A DNA stretch of 64,000 nucleotides from Corynebacterium suranareeae (GTDB lineage Bacteria; Actinomycetota; Actinomycetes; Mycobacteriales; Mycobacteriaceae): contig NZ_AP017369.1 in the NCBI RefSeq assembly GCF_002355155.1, positions 1,302,001-1,366,000 on the forward strand, given 5' to 3'. The stretch's first letter is position 1; each line of letters opens with the position of its first letter. A program made the position numbers and the translations under genes. Below the pieces are notes generated by a model. It saw nothing but the letters and a program-made list of their open reading frames with translations, searched no databases and had not been told where the DNA came from. This document shows, in pieces, positions 37,836 through 46,575 of the stretch.

Positions 37836-38732
37836 ATGTCTTTGATTCCCGCCCAGAATTTTGATGATGTTGCTTTGATCATTGAGGGCGGTGGTACCCG
37901 AAATTCTTATACCGCTGCGTTGATTGATCAGTTGATTGCCAACAATATTCATTTCGGATGGGTTGGGGGAGTTTCGGCTGGCGCGTCGCATACCGTGAAT
38001 TATTTGTCGGCGGATCGTTTTCGTACGGTGTCGAGTTTTGTGGAGTTTGCAGCCGATCGCCGGTTTTCAGGCATTCAGCCTCTGGTGCGTGGGCGCGGTT
38101 ATTTCAATGCGGTGGATATTTATGAAACTTCCACGCAGCCGGATCAGCAGTATCCTTTTGATTTTGATACCTTTGCCAATGATCCCACTCCTTTCCAACT
38201 TTCCGCCGTGCGCGCCGATACTGGTGAGACCGTTTTTTGGGGTAGGGAAGACACCCAGGATCTGACGTCTTTGATGAAACGCGTCCGCGCGTCGTCGACC
38301 ATGCCTGGTTTTATGCCGATCACTTACATCGATGGCCACCCCTATGTCGATGGCGCGGTCGGGGAGACCGGCGGTTTGATGTTGCAGCCGGCAATCGATG
38401 CGGGCTTCACCCGCTTTTTGGTCGTAGCCTCCCGCCCGCGCGATTATTGGCGCAAGGAGATCGGTCGCCCGGGTTTTATAAAAGCTGCTTTACGACGCTT
38501 CCCCTCAATCGCCGATCTCACCATCGCGCGCCCTGCACTGTATAACTCAGTCAAGCAACAGATCCTTGACCTAGAAAAACAAGGCAATGCCTATGTGTTT
38601 TTCGCAGACAACATGAACATCCAAAACACCGAAATTAATCTAAAGAAACTCCGTGCATCTTTCGACGCAGGCATGCAGCAAACCCGTAAAGATTGGCCGG
38701 AAATCATGCACTTCCTTAACGGGGGTGCGTAA
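37836..38732 (+). CDS. patatin-like phospholipase
   Basis: A 298-residue serine lipase of the bacterial patatin family (YchK/RssA-like). The oxyanion loop is EGGGTRNSY, the nucleophile motif is GVSAGAS and the catalytic Asp lies in VDGAVGETGG. It has no signal peptide and is probably cytoplasmic or membrane-peripheral, hydrolysing acyl chains of phospholipids. It starts 17 bases after the small membrane protein gene. Confidence 0.88.
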   Translation: MSLIPAQNFDDVALIIEGGGTRNSYTAALIDQLIANNIHFGWVGGVSAGASHTVNYLSADRFRTVSSFVEFAADRRFSGIQPLVRGRGYFNAVDIYETSTQPDQQYPFDFDTFANDPTPFQLSAVRADTGETVFWGREDTQDLTSLMKRVRASSTMPGFMPITYIDGHPYVDGAVGETGGLMLQPAIDAGFTRFLVVASRPRDYWRKEIGRPGFIKAALRRFPSIADLTIARPALYNSVKQQILDLEKQGNAYVFFADNMNIQNTEINLKKLRASFDAGMQQTRKDWPEIMHFLNGGA

Positions 38733-38849
38733 ACCGCCAGGTGTATCTGATAAGTCTGTAAATAGTTGTTAAGAATCGGTGCGTTGCAGCTTTTCCTCAG
38801 TAGGGTGATTGCTAACACTTAAAGCATTTAAAGCTAAGGGGGCTGCAAC

Positions 38850-39623
38850 GTGAAACTACTTCGACTCGGCGCTGCTGTATTAACGTCTGCACTAACTGTG
38901 AGTGCATTTGTTGCACCGACTGCCTCTGCCGCAACAGTTGAGATCATCGATGACAATATGTGTAAATTCACCCTCACCAATCAGGACTTCAACGATGTAG
39001 TTGCCGCTGCAGCAGATCCTGAACAAGGTTCCCTTAAACGGCTTAATGCGCTGTTCCCACAGATTGAGGGTGGCTTAGACCTTGTGGTTTCAGAGGTTGC
39101 ATCGCAGTTGGTTGCAACCAACAAATTTGAATCAGAAAAGCTTACTGCTCCTGCTCAAACAAAGTTCCAGAAGTACCTTGAGCTGGGAGTAGCGGCTGAC
39201 TTTACTCAAAATGAATTGATGTCGATGCTCGTGGGCGCATCAATGTCGCCTTTGTTGGTTGCCTCTTTGAATGCACAGAAGTCCATTTACATTGGAACCT
39301 TCCACCTCACAAAAATCAATGCGCAACATTGGATTGATATTGTCGATGGCTTCCCCGGAAACTACGGCTTCAACTTTGACGCAAAAACCTACAATGGCCA
39401 GCCGATCAAGGACAGCGTGTTGACAGTGCTTGAACCAAGCATCGCTGACCATGAAAACCTGGTTGATGTTTATTCAGTTCCGTTTGAAAGCTGTATTACC
39501 GGCGTGCCGAGTAATGGCGGTGGCAATGGCGGAAACGGTGGCGACAACGGTAGTGGTGGGAATGGCAACGGTGGTAACGGAAATGGCGGAGGTGGCTTCA
39601 GCAGTTCATTTGGCAGTAGCTAG
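38850..39623 (+). CDS. secreted protein with Gly/Asn-rich C-terminus
   Basis: A 257-residue protein with a classical signal peptide (LRLGAAVLTSALTVSAFV then APTASAA, cleavage expected near residue 27). The mature part contains two Cys (about residues 38 and 215) that could form a disulfide. A low-complexity tail of NGGGNGGNGG-type repeats ends in FSSSFGSS. It starts with GTG after aaggggg. Envelope or secreted role is likely, no family recognised. Its stop overlaps the convergent hydrolase gene by four bases. Confidence 0.78.
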   Translation: MKLLRLGAAVLTSALTVSAFVAPTASAATVEIIDDNMCKFTLTNQDFNDVVAAAADPEQGSLKRLNALFPQIEGGLDLVVSEVASQLVATNKFESEKLTAPAQTKFQKYLELGVAADFTQNELMSMLVGASMSPLLVASLNAQKSIYIGTFHLTKINAQHWIDIVDGFPGNYGFNFDAKTYNGQPIKDSVLTVLEPSIADHENLVDVYSVPFESCITGVPSNGGGNGGNGGDNGSGGNGNGGNGNGGGGFSSSFGSS

Positions 39624-40414
39624 TCCAATCGCAGGTCATCGCGTAGATGCTGTGGCCACCGGGCGACTTCTGCTGGAGTAGTGGCGATGCGCAATTGAGC
39701 GTTCGGCATCAATCGGGTGAGTTCAATGGCGGTGGATACGGGGTGTCCGGGATCATCTGTCCAGCTTAAGATCGTGGTGGGAACGGAGATGTTAGCGATC
39801 TCCTCTTTTGAGGGGAGATCGCTAAGCGCTGCACCCCGGTAAGCCCACGGGAGTAGTTCGGTAGAAATATCGGGGACAGTGTCGGGAGTTCCAATTGTTG
39901 CTGGTGGTTGGGCGTGAAGTTTCTCAGCGTTGAGGAAGGCGTCCATGCCGTGGGTTTCTAAAAATGTTGCAAAAGAAAGATACTCTGCGGCTTGGGCTTT
40001 TCGGGAATCCCAGGCGGTTGGTGGGAGCATGAGAGTGAATCCACTGAAGCGGTCGGGGTTTAATACAGCTGCTTTAAGCAGGGTGGCGCAACCCATGGAG
40101 GGGCCGACGCCGTGGACTTGTTCGTGGGGGAAGTGGGCGTCGAGAAGCATTAAAAGATCACCCGCTAGGGTGTCCCACTGATAATCGGTGGAGGCAGCGC
40201 GGCCGGTGGAGGTGCCGTGGCCGCGGGCGTCGTAACGCAAAAGGCGTGTGCCGGACAGTCCGCGGCCGAGATCGAGGTCGAGGAGGCGGTCGCGTTGTCG
40301 CGATGAAGTGAGGCCGTGGAGTTGGACGACTGCGTGGCCGTGTTCGTCGCTGAACGAGGTGGATAGTTGCGCGCCGGGGACGGGGAAAGTGCCGTGTTGG
40401 AGGGGAGTGGGCAT
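39620..40414 (-). CDS. alpha/beta hydrolase
   Basis: A 264-residue hydrolase. The nucleophile elbow reads GVGPSMGCATLL with Ser in GxSxG, the oxyanion region is VQLHGLTSSRQRD, and a conserved Asp lies in LSWTDDPGHPVS. It resembles esterases and 3-oxoadipate enol-lactonase-like hydrolases; the substrate is unknown. The ATG at 40414 with GAGGAA seven bases upstream is chosen over a TTG at 40429. It is divergent from the condensation/GNAT gene with 58 bases between. Confidence 0.8.
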   Translation of the reverse strand: MPTPLQHGTFPVPGAQLSTSFSDEHGHAVVQLHGLTSSRQRDRLLDLDLGRGLSGTRLLRYDARGHGTSTGRAASTDYQWDTLAGDLLMLLDAHFPHEQVHGVGPSMGCATLLKAAVLNPDRFSGFTLMLPPTAWDSRKAQAAEYLSFATFLETHGMDAFLNAEKLHAQPPATIGTPDTVPDISTELLPWAYRGAALSDLPSKEEIANISVPTTILSWTDDPGHPVSTAIELTRLMPNAQLRIATTPAEVARWPQHLRDDLRLD

Positions 40415-40472
40415 TGGATGTTTCCTCAAATATTTTCTATCAATCTATAGATACTAGGTCTATTATAAAGCC

Positions 40473-42113
40473 ATGAGACTGACACATGTAGACCAATTAA
40501 ACCTTCCGTTTGGCACGTTGAGCAGCTATCACCTCGAGGTGTCGCCGCCGGGGGAGGCCGTGCCAGTATCGTTTGACCAGCAACGACATGTGGGGGCAGG
40601 GGAACGTCCGGGGAGTTGGATGGCGATTAGTGTTTCCATGCCAAAAGTTGTGAGCTGTGGGGAATTGGAGCGTGCATGGCTGAAAGTAATTGAGCGCCAC
40701 GGTACTTTGCGTACCGTTTTTAGTACCGGTATGGATGGAGAAGTGCAGCAGCACCGCATTGAAATTAGTGCTGGAAAATGGGTAGAACACCCTGTTTTAC
40801 CTGGCGAAAGTATTAATGAGACGCTGCGAGCGGTGTTGAATAGGCAATGTTCACCGTATTCTCGGCCTTCGCATTGCTTGTGCATTATTGATGCACATCC
40901 GCGACCCACCGTGATTATTGGCAGTGATCATTCGCATGTGGATATGTGGTCCATGCTAGTAATTGTGCGTGATTTATTGGCTGCCCTGGATATGGAATTG
41001 CCCGCCGATCCGCCGTTGGCTTTTGAATCGCATACTGCTGAACTCTTAGCTGCGCCACCGGCACCATCGCAGATTCATCAGCGGTGGCGTGAAATTTTGG
41101 AAGCCGGTGGTGGGAAAATGCCACGGTTTCCGTTGCCACTTGGTGATGCCATCTCCATGCCTGAAAGAGTTGAAGTCCGTGATATCTTCGGGGTCAATGG
41201 TCTGGCAATTTACTCGGCACGTGCTCGAGCGAAACGGGTAAGCTCTCTGGCCTTGACTATTTCTGTCATGGCTGAAGTCACTGCATCTTTGGGTAAGCTA
41301 CCGCTGCGCGCGGTATTTCCGGTACATAGCCGTTTTGACCAACGTTGGCATGACAGCGTGGGCTGGTTTATCACTAACTCTGTCCTCGAGGTTGCCGATG
41401 CTGATCCGCATACTGCAGCACAGGCTGTTCGTGAGGCTGTTTCTTTGGGGAGCTACCCTTTGGCGGAGGTGCTTGAACCGTGGGGAGGCATGCCGGAAAC
41501 GCCAGGAATGTTTGCAATTTCTTGGCTTGACCTGCGTCGATTGCCGGTAAGTATTGATGATATCGGCCTTCAAGCCCAGTATGTGAGTGCATCACTTCGC
41601 ACTGATGGTGTGATGTTGTGGTTCATTTTGGATCGATCGGGTGCGCACCTTCGTTGCCGATACCCCGATTCTGTGGAGGCGCGGGAGAATGTGGGCTGCT
41701 GGATTGATGCGATTGTTGCTCGAATGCGTGCCGAAGCATCAACTGTGAACTTGCGGGTTGGTGGGGAGCAATTGACGTTGAGGCATGGCACCCGTGCTGA
41801 TATCGCTGAGGTTGCATTACTGTTTGCTGGGGGATTGGCAGACCTTTGTGAACTTGAGCAGGCTTTCGATCTGCTTACTTATGAGTCATCGCATTTTTTA
41901 GCAGTGGTCCGGAATGTGCGTGGTCGGGTGGTGGCTGCGATGCAGTTGACTATTGTTCCAGACTTTTCCCGCGGCGGTGCGCTGCAACTTCTCATTGAGG
42001 GGCCGTTTATTGTCCCTGAATATCGCGCTACCGATCTGGATGAAAAGTTGCGAACCTGGGCTGTGGAGCACGGGCGTGCACGTGGGGTGAAAATTGAGGA
42101 GGTTGTGGGGTAG
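40473..42113 (+). CDS. condensation-domain/GNAT fusion acyltransferase
   Basis: A 546-residue two-domain protein. The first 420 residues resemble the condensation/PapA acyltransferase superfamily, with the active-site motif HHxxxD present as DHSHVD (residues 152-157), so the second His and the Asp are kept and the first is Asp. The last 115 residues look like a GNAT acetyltransferase (LTLRHGTRADIAEVALLF, VVAAMQLTIVPDF, EGPFIVPEYRATDL). Joining these two folds is unusual. A partial decayed copy of its 3' end lies at 48440-48560. It is likely to acylate a lipid or small molecule, substrate unknown. Confidence 0.65.
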   Translation: MRLTHVDQLNLPFGTLSSYHLEVSPPGEAVPVSFDQQRHVGAGERPGSWMAISVSMPKVVSCGELERAWLKVIERHGTLRTVFSTGMDGEVQQHRIEISAGKWVEHPVLPGESINETLRAVLNRQCSPYSRPSHCLCIIDAHPRPTVIIGSDHSHVDMWSMLVIVRDLLAALDMELPADPPLAFESHTAELLAAPPAPSQIHQRWREILEAGGGKMPRFPLPLGDAISMPERVEVRDIFGVNGLAIYSARARAKRVSSLALTISVMAEVTASLGKLPLRAVFPVHSRFDQRWHDSVGWFITNSVLEVADADPHTAAQAVREAVSLGSYPLAEVLEPWGGMPETPGMFAISWLDLRRLPVSIDDIGLQAQYVSASLRTDGVMLWFILDRSGAHLRCRYPDSVEARENVGCWIDAIVARMRAEASTVNLRVGGEQLTLRHGTRADIAEVALLFAGGLADLCELEQAFDLLTYESSHFLAVVRNVRGRVVAAMQLTIVPDFSRGGALQLLIEGPFIVPEYRATDLDEKLRTWAVEHGRARGVKIEEVVG

Positions 42114-42148
42114 TTGGTTTTGAAGTGAACAATCCACTTGGCTGTAGG

Positions 42149-42247
42149 AGGCGATTTAAGAGGTTGAAGTTTGTCGGATGGGTGTTTGTGTAGGCAGGGG
42201 GTGTTTGACCTCTTAGACGTGCCCCTAGAGGCTGTTAATTTTGAGGC
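42149..42247 (+). repeat. intergenic repeat, copy 2
   Basis: Related to 35306-35400 (see that entry). It contains a hairpin-forming pair AAGAGGTTGAA / TTTGACCTCTT and lies 36 bases after the condensation/GNAT gene. Confidence 0.5.
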
Positions 42248-42322
42248 CAATGGGCAAAATGTGAAACCTGAAGGTTCGCTGATCAAATTTTCGTTCCGGT
42301 CCGGCGGCGAGCCTTAAAGTTC

Positions 42323-42410
42323 GAACGAATATTTGCATGGATAGCCTCTCTTATTGCAAAAATTCAATCAAGATCGCTGGCGAGTTCGGAAAAGGGAACG
42401 AATATTCGCA
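42323..42410. repeat. two direct repeats upstream of the cydC end
   Basis: GAACGAATATTTGCA (42323-42337) and GAACGAATATTCGCA (42396-42410) differ at one base and are 73 bases apart. The second contains the palindrome CGAATATTCG. The rest of the 42114-42497 gap shows no gene. Confidence 0.75.
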
Positions 42411-42497
42411 CATTCATTCCCTTCAGGGTTGCTTTGTGATGAGTCGATGAACCCAGCCCACCCCCTTACCTGATTCTCCAAGATCGAACGATCCTAA

Positions 42498-44054
42498 TCA
42501 CCGCAGGTGCCTCACAATCACCACAGTTCGCTGCGCTCGTTCGCCTGGAAGCTCATCGGAGGCGAGCATCGACAGAATTTCAGAGGAGCCGGATGCGTCG
42601 AGGTGCTCGGTGGGTTCGTCGAGAAGCAGAATTGGCGCGTCACTGAGTAATGCGCGGGCAAGAAGCAGTCGCCGGCGCTGGCCCCCAGAAAGGCTACCTG
42701 CACCTGAATCAAGCACGGTGCCAAGACCATCCGGTAGCCCTTCAACCCATTCAGCTAAACCAACGTCTACCAGGATCGATAACATATCTTCATCTGTTGC
42801 ATTTGGTGCGCCAAGTGCCAGGTTGTCCCGCACTGTGGTGGCAAAGATGTGGGCGTCTTCGGGGCTAAACAGCACGGCATTTTTCACACGGTCGGACCTT
42901 TTGTCGTCGATGAGGACACAGCCATTTCGAGGTTCCAAAAGCCCTGCAAGTGTAAGCAACAAAGTGGTTTTGCCAGAGCCGGATGGCGCGATAATTTCAT
43001 GACGAGCACCAAAGGGAAGCTCTAGATCGCACGTGCCCAGATCGCTGTCCCAACCATAACTTAAGTTCTCAGCACGTAAAACAGGCTCATTGGATACGGC
43101 AGTCAACTCAACAGGCGCAGCCTCTGGCAAATCCGAGATTTCTGAAAGCCTTCTTGAGGCATCTGCTGCGCGAGTGCGAGCAATGGCTGCATTTGGAAGG
43201 ACCGATACGGCTTCGAAAGCTGAAAGTGCCAGCAACACCAACACTGCAAACCACTGTGGTGAATGTCCACCATCAGCATAAAGAGACCCCGCAACCATGA
43301 GCACCCCGATGACGGTGAAGCCATGAATCCACAAGGAACTCGCTGCACTAATCGCAGTGTCTTTTGCTCCAGCCTCCAAGCTAGAAGAATAAGAACGTGC
43401 AGCTGCATTTGCCTTGGATAAAGCATCTGGCATTTCACCTCGGACACGCAGCGCAGCTTGATTAGAGAGCACCAAATCCAAGGAGCTCAAATATGCTTCA
43501 CTGGATTCAGCGCGCCGGGCTTCGGCTACTTTAATGCCTCTAGCTGCAAGTAGGGGAGGGATAATCGCTGCTGCTATTAAACCAACTGCCAACACAAGTG
43601 CTGTTGTGGGGCTGAGAATTGCTGTGAAGATCACCGCGCACAGTCCAGTAAGCAGGGCAACTCCGGCAGGAATGATGGCGCGCACGATGACATCGGAAAC
43701 GGAATCAATATCTGCTCCAAGGCGGCTAAGCAGTTCACCGCGGCGCATTGTCAGAGTGGAATTCGGTGATGATGCCAGGCGTTGATATGCACTTGATCGG
43801 GCACGGCTCGCTGCTTTCAGTGCTAAATCATGGGAGATAATTCTTTCAATATAACGAAACACCGCACGGCTAATACCTAGGGCGCGCACTGCAGTTACTG
43901 CCACCGTCAGGTCCATCACTGGTGGCATTTCCCACGCTTTGGTAATCAGCCATGCCGAAACTACAGTGAGCGTGATTGAGGCGATCATGGTCACGCTACC
44001 TGCAACAACGGCAGGAATCAGTTCCCGGAAACGAAGCTTGACCAGACTATTCAT
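42498..44054 (-). CDS. cydC: cytochrome bd assembly ABC exporter, CydC half
   Basis: A 518-residue ABC half transporter. Six membrane helices are followed by an NBD with Walker A APSGSGKTT, signature LSGGQRRRLLLARA and Walker B ILLLDEPTEHLD. With CydD it exports thiols such as glutathione or cysteine (mycothiol-related in actinobacteria is uncertain) needed for assembly of cytochrome bd. Overlaps cydD by four bases, last gene of the cydABDC operon. A diverged fragment of its 3' end recurs at about 50900-51190. Confidence 0.93.
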   Translation of the reverse strand: MNSLVKLRFRELIPAVVAGSVTMIASITLTVVSAWLITKAWEMPPVMDLTVAVTAVRALGISRAVFRYIERIISHDLALKAASRARSSAYQRLASSPNSTLTMRRGELLSRLGADIDSVSDVIVRAIIPAGVALLTGLCAVIFTAILSPTTALVLAVGLIAAAIIPPLLAARGIKVAEARRAESSEAYLSSLDLVLSNQAALRVRGEMPDALSKANAAARSYSSSLEAGAKDTAISAASSLWIHGFTVIGVLMVAGSLYADGGHSPQWFAVLVLLALSAFEAVSVLPNAAIARTRAADASRRLSEISDLPEAAPVELTAVSNEPVLRAENLSYGWDSDLGTCDLELPFGARHEIIAPSGSGKTTLLLTLAGLLEPRNGCVLIDDKRSDRVKNAVLFSPEDAHIFATTVRDNLALGAPNATDEDMLSILVDVGLAEWVEGLPDGLGTVLDSGAGSLSGGQRRRLLLARALLSDAPILLLDEPTEHLDASGSSEILSMLASDELPGERAQRTVVIVRHLR

Positions 44055-45571
44055 TTCACCTCCACCACCTTATCGGCAGCCGCACGCAGCAAAGGATCAT
44101 GCGACACTGCCAAAACTGTGGTGCCCTGGCGTGCTTCTTCCTGCAATTGTTTGATCATGATCGCGGCGTTTTCTGGATCCAGGTGTGCCGTGGGTTCGTC
44201 CAGCAAGAGCAACGTCGCGCCAAGCTCGCGTTTCAAGGCCAGCCGTTGGCGCTGACCAAGTGAGAGCTCCGCGTAGTCACTGACACTTTCTGGATCAATG
44301 ACTGGTCGCTGGGGCAAATATGTGCAATGCTCCCACAACGAACTGTCCTTAAACTCCTGGCCAGAGGCATCTTTGACGGAAATCTCACCCGAAATGCCTT
44401 CCGTTGCCAAACCCAACACCGCCAACAATGCCGTGGATTTTCCGCTACCGTTTGGCCCCCACAGCACAGTCAACTGCCCAGGTGAGGCGATAAACGACAA
44501 ATCAGCAGGGCGCGGGCCGTCGCGACCTTCGGCACGAAGCTTTTCGACGCTCACCTCCAGCCCGCCAGCAAGGCTGCGGCGGTTTAGGGTGGAGGGCGCG
44601 TCGATAAGCAACGGGGTACTGAGTAATTTTAGAACCTCATCGGTGGCAACCAGGCCGTCTTGGGCGTCGTGGAAGCGGGTGCCTACGTCACGGATTGGTG
44701 CGTAGACTTCCGGGATGATGACCAAAACAGTCAGGCCGATGGCGAGGGTGAGATCGCCCGAGAGCAAGCGAAATCCAATGCCAACTGCTACTAAAGCCAC
44801 CGATAATGTGGCTAAAAATTCCAACACGAAGCTCGATAGAAACGCGATCTTGAGCACGCTCATCGTGGAGCTTGCATGCTGGGATGATAAACGTTTTACC
44901 TGAGTGGCCATGTCTTGGTGGCGTCTAAAAGCACGCAGCGTGGGCAGGCCGGCGATGAGGTCTAGGAGTTGACCTGATAAAACTGCCAAGTCATGGAGAC
45001 GCTGTTCCGTGCGTCCGGCGGTGAGTGTTCCCACTAGCCACATGAACACAGGAATTAGTGGCAGAGTGATAATCGCGATGATCATCGATCCAACATCTAA
45101 CCAACCAACTACTGCCAGCATCACAGGGGTGGCAATGATGGTGGCAGCTAGAGCTGGAAAAAATCCCGTGAGATAGGGGCCTAAACCATCAAGGCCGGAG
45201 GTCAAACGAGTCCGCCACAATGCCTGATCGATGGTGCGCGGGTCGCTGTGCGCTAGGTGGCGCAGCGTTTTCTCGCGTAAATCTACCGTCACTTGGGTTG
45301 ATGCTCGCTCCGCGAATCGATCCTGAGCCCATGCAAGCACTCCACGCGCACCTACCGCGATGGCAAGCGCGATGAGTTCTGTGCGGGGCAAGGAACTTCC
45401 CGGGGTCTCAATGATGCCAGCTGTCATCTGCCCGATGAGCAAGCCCATTGCTACCGTCGAAAGTGTTTTTAGCGCGGTGAGAATACCAGCAAGGAAGATC
45501 CAACGCCGAGTCGCAGGGGACAGGCGCAATAGTCGTGGATCAACAGGACCTTTTGTTTGAGGTGTACTCAT
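44051..45571 (-). CDS. cydD: cytochrome bd assembly ABC exporter, CydD half
   Basis: A 506-residue ABC half transporter with Walker A GPNGSGKST, a divergent signature LSLGQRQRLALKRE in place of LSGGQ and Walker B LLLLDEPTAHLD. It pairs with CydC. It starts directly after the cydB stop and overlaps cydC, so cydB, cydD and cydC are translated as a coupled unit. Confidence 0.93.
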   Translation of the reverse strand: MSTPQTKGPVDPRLLRLSPATRRWIFLAGILTALKTLSTVAMGLLIGQMTAGIIETPGSSLPRTELIALAIAVGARGVLAWAQDRFAERASTQVTVDLREKTLRHLAHSDPRTIDQALWRTRLTSGLDGLGPYLTGFFPALAATIIATPVMLAVVGWLDVGSMIIAIITLPLIPVFMWLVGTLTAGRTEQRLHDLAVLSGQLLDLIAGLPTLRAFRRHQDMATQVKRLSSQHASSTMSVLKIAFLSSFVLEFLATLSVALVAVGIGFRLLSGDLTLAIGLTVLVIIPEVYAPIRDVGTRFHDAQDGLVATDEVLKLLSTPLLIDAPSTLNRRSLAGGLEVSVEKLRAEGRDGPRPADLSFIASPGQLTVLWGPNGSGKSTALLAVLGLATEGISGEISVKDASGQEFKDSSLWEHCTYLPQRPVIDPESVSDYAELSLGQRQRLALKRELGATLLLLDEPTAHLDPENAAIMIKQLQEEARQGTTVLAVSHDPLLRAAADKVVEVK

Positions 45572-46573
45572 TTATGCTGCTACCGGTTCAGCGTGCAGGC
45601 GTTTGCGGAATACCCAATAGGTCCAGCCCTGGTACAGGACAACAAGCGGTGCGATTACAGCTGCAGTCCAGGTCAAAATATTGAGGGCATAAGGACTTGC
45701 GGAAGCATTCCAAATATCCAGGCTAACCCCATCAGTCAGAGTAGTGGGCATGACATTGGGGAAAAGTGAACTAAAGAGTAGAACAACCACACCGATGACA
45801 GCGATGGACGTGGACAGGAAGCTTAACCCATCACGGTTTTTAATCAGCGCAAAAGCCCCGCTAAGAACCGCTGCGATAATCAGCACGCCTAAGATCCAGG
45901 ACCAGGACCGGCCATAGGAAATAGCTGCCCACAACACGAAAGGACCACCGGTAACCGCTGCTAAAAGTGCTACCACTGGAGCTGTTTTAGCTGCATCGGT
46001 GCGTACCCGACCAGCAGTTTTAAGCCGGATAAACGCAAGACCATGAAGCGCGAACAAGGCAGTAAAAGCGAGTGCGCCCAGAATGGCAAAGCCGTTGAAC
46101 AGGCTTGGCAGTGCAGAGGCAGCATCAATGGTGTGATCCGCCTTAATTGGCATACCCCGCAAAATATTGGCAAAGATTAGTCCCCACATCAGCGGTGGAA
46201 CCCACGATCCTACGAAGATCGCTCGGTCGGACCACTTTTGCCACCGAGGATCATCAACTTTCTTGCGCCATTCAAGGCCAACTACTCGGACAATTAAGGA
46301 AACTAGCACTAAGAATAGTGGCAGATACATTCCAGAAAACATCGTTGCGTACCACTCCGGGAACGCAGCAAACAGTGCGCCACCTGCCACAATCAGCCAC
46401 ACCTCATTGCCATCCCACACAGGTCCGATGGTGCGAATCACCGTGTTCTTAGCCGCTGAATCTTTACCGATGATGGGCGCCAAAATTCCTACGCCGAAAT
46501 CAAAGCCTTCGAGGAGAAAATACCCCGCAAACAAAAACGCGATGAGAACAAACCAAAAGGTATTGAGATCCAT
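45572..46573 (-). CDS. cydB: cytochrome bd oxidase subunit II
   Basis: A 333-residue membrane protein. The N-terminus FWFVLIAFLFAGYFLLEGFDFGVG is the CydB signature, followed by GPVWDGNEVWLIVAGGALFAAFP. About eight or nine helices. With CydA it forms the quinol oxidase of the low-oxygen branch of the respiratory chain. Two bases separate it from cydA. Confidence 0.96.
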   Translation of the reverse strand: MDLNTFWFVLIAFLFAGYFLLEGFDFGVGILAPIIGKDSAAKNTVIRTIGPVWDGNEVWLIVAGGALFAAFPEWYATMFSGMYLPLFLVLVSLIVRVVGLEWRKKVDDPRWQKWSDRAIFVGSWVPPLMWGLIFANILRGMPIKADHTIDAASALPSLFNGFAILGALAFTALFALHGLAFIRLKTAGRVRTDAAKTAPVVALLAAVTGGPFVLWAAISYGRSWSWILGVLIIAAVLSGAFALIKNRDGLSFLSTSIAVIGVVVLLFSSLFPNVMPTTLTDGVSLDIWNASASPYALNILTWTAAVIAPLVVLYQGWTYWVFRKRLHAEPVAA

Positions 46574-46575
46574 GG

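Noticed and set aside
42323..42410. direct repeats as LexA (SOS) boxes
   Set aside because: The half sites do not fit the corynebacterial SOS consensus at enough positions.
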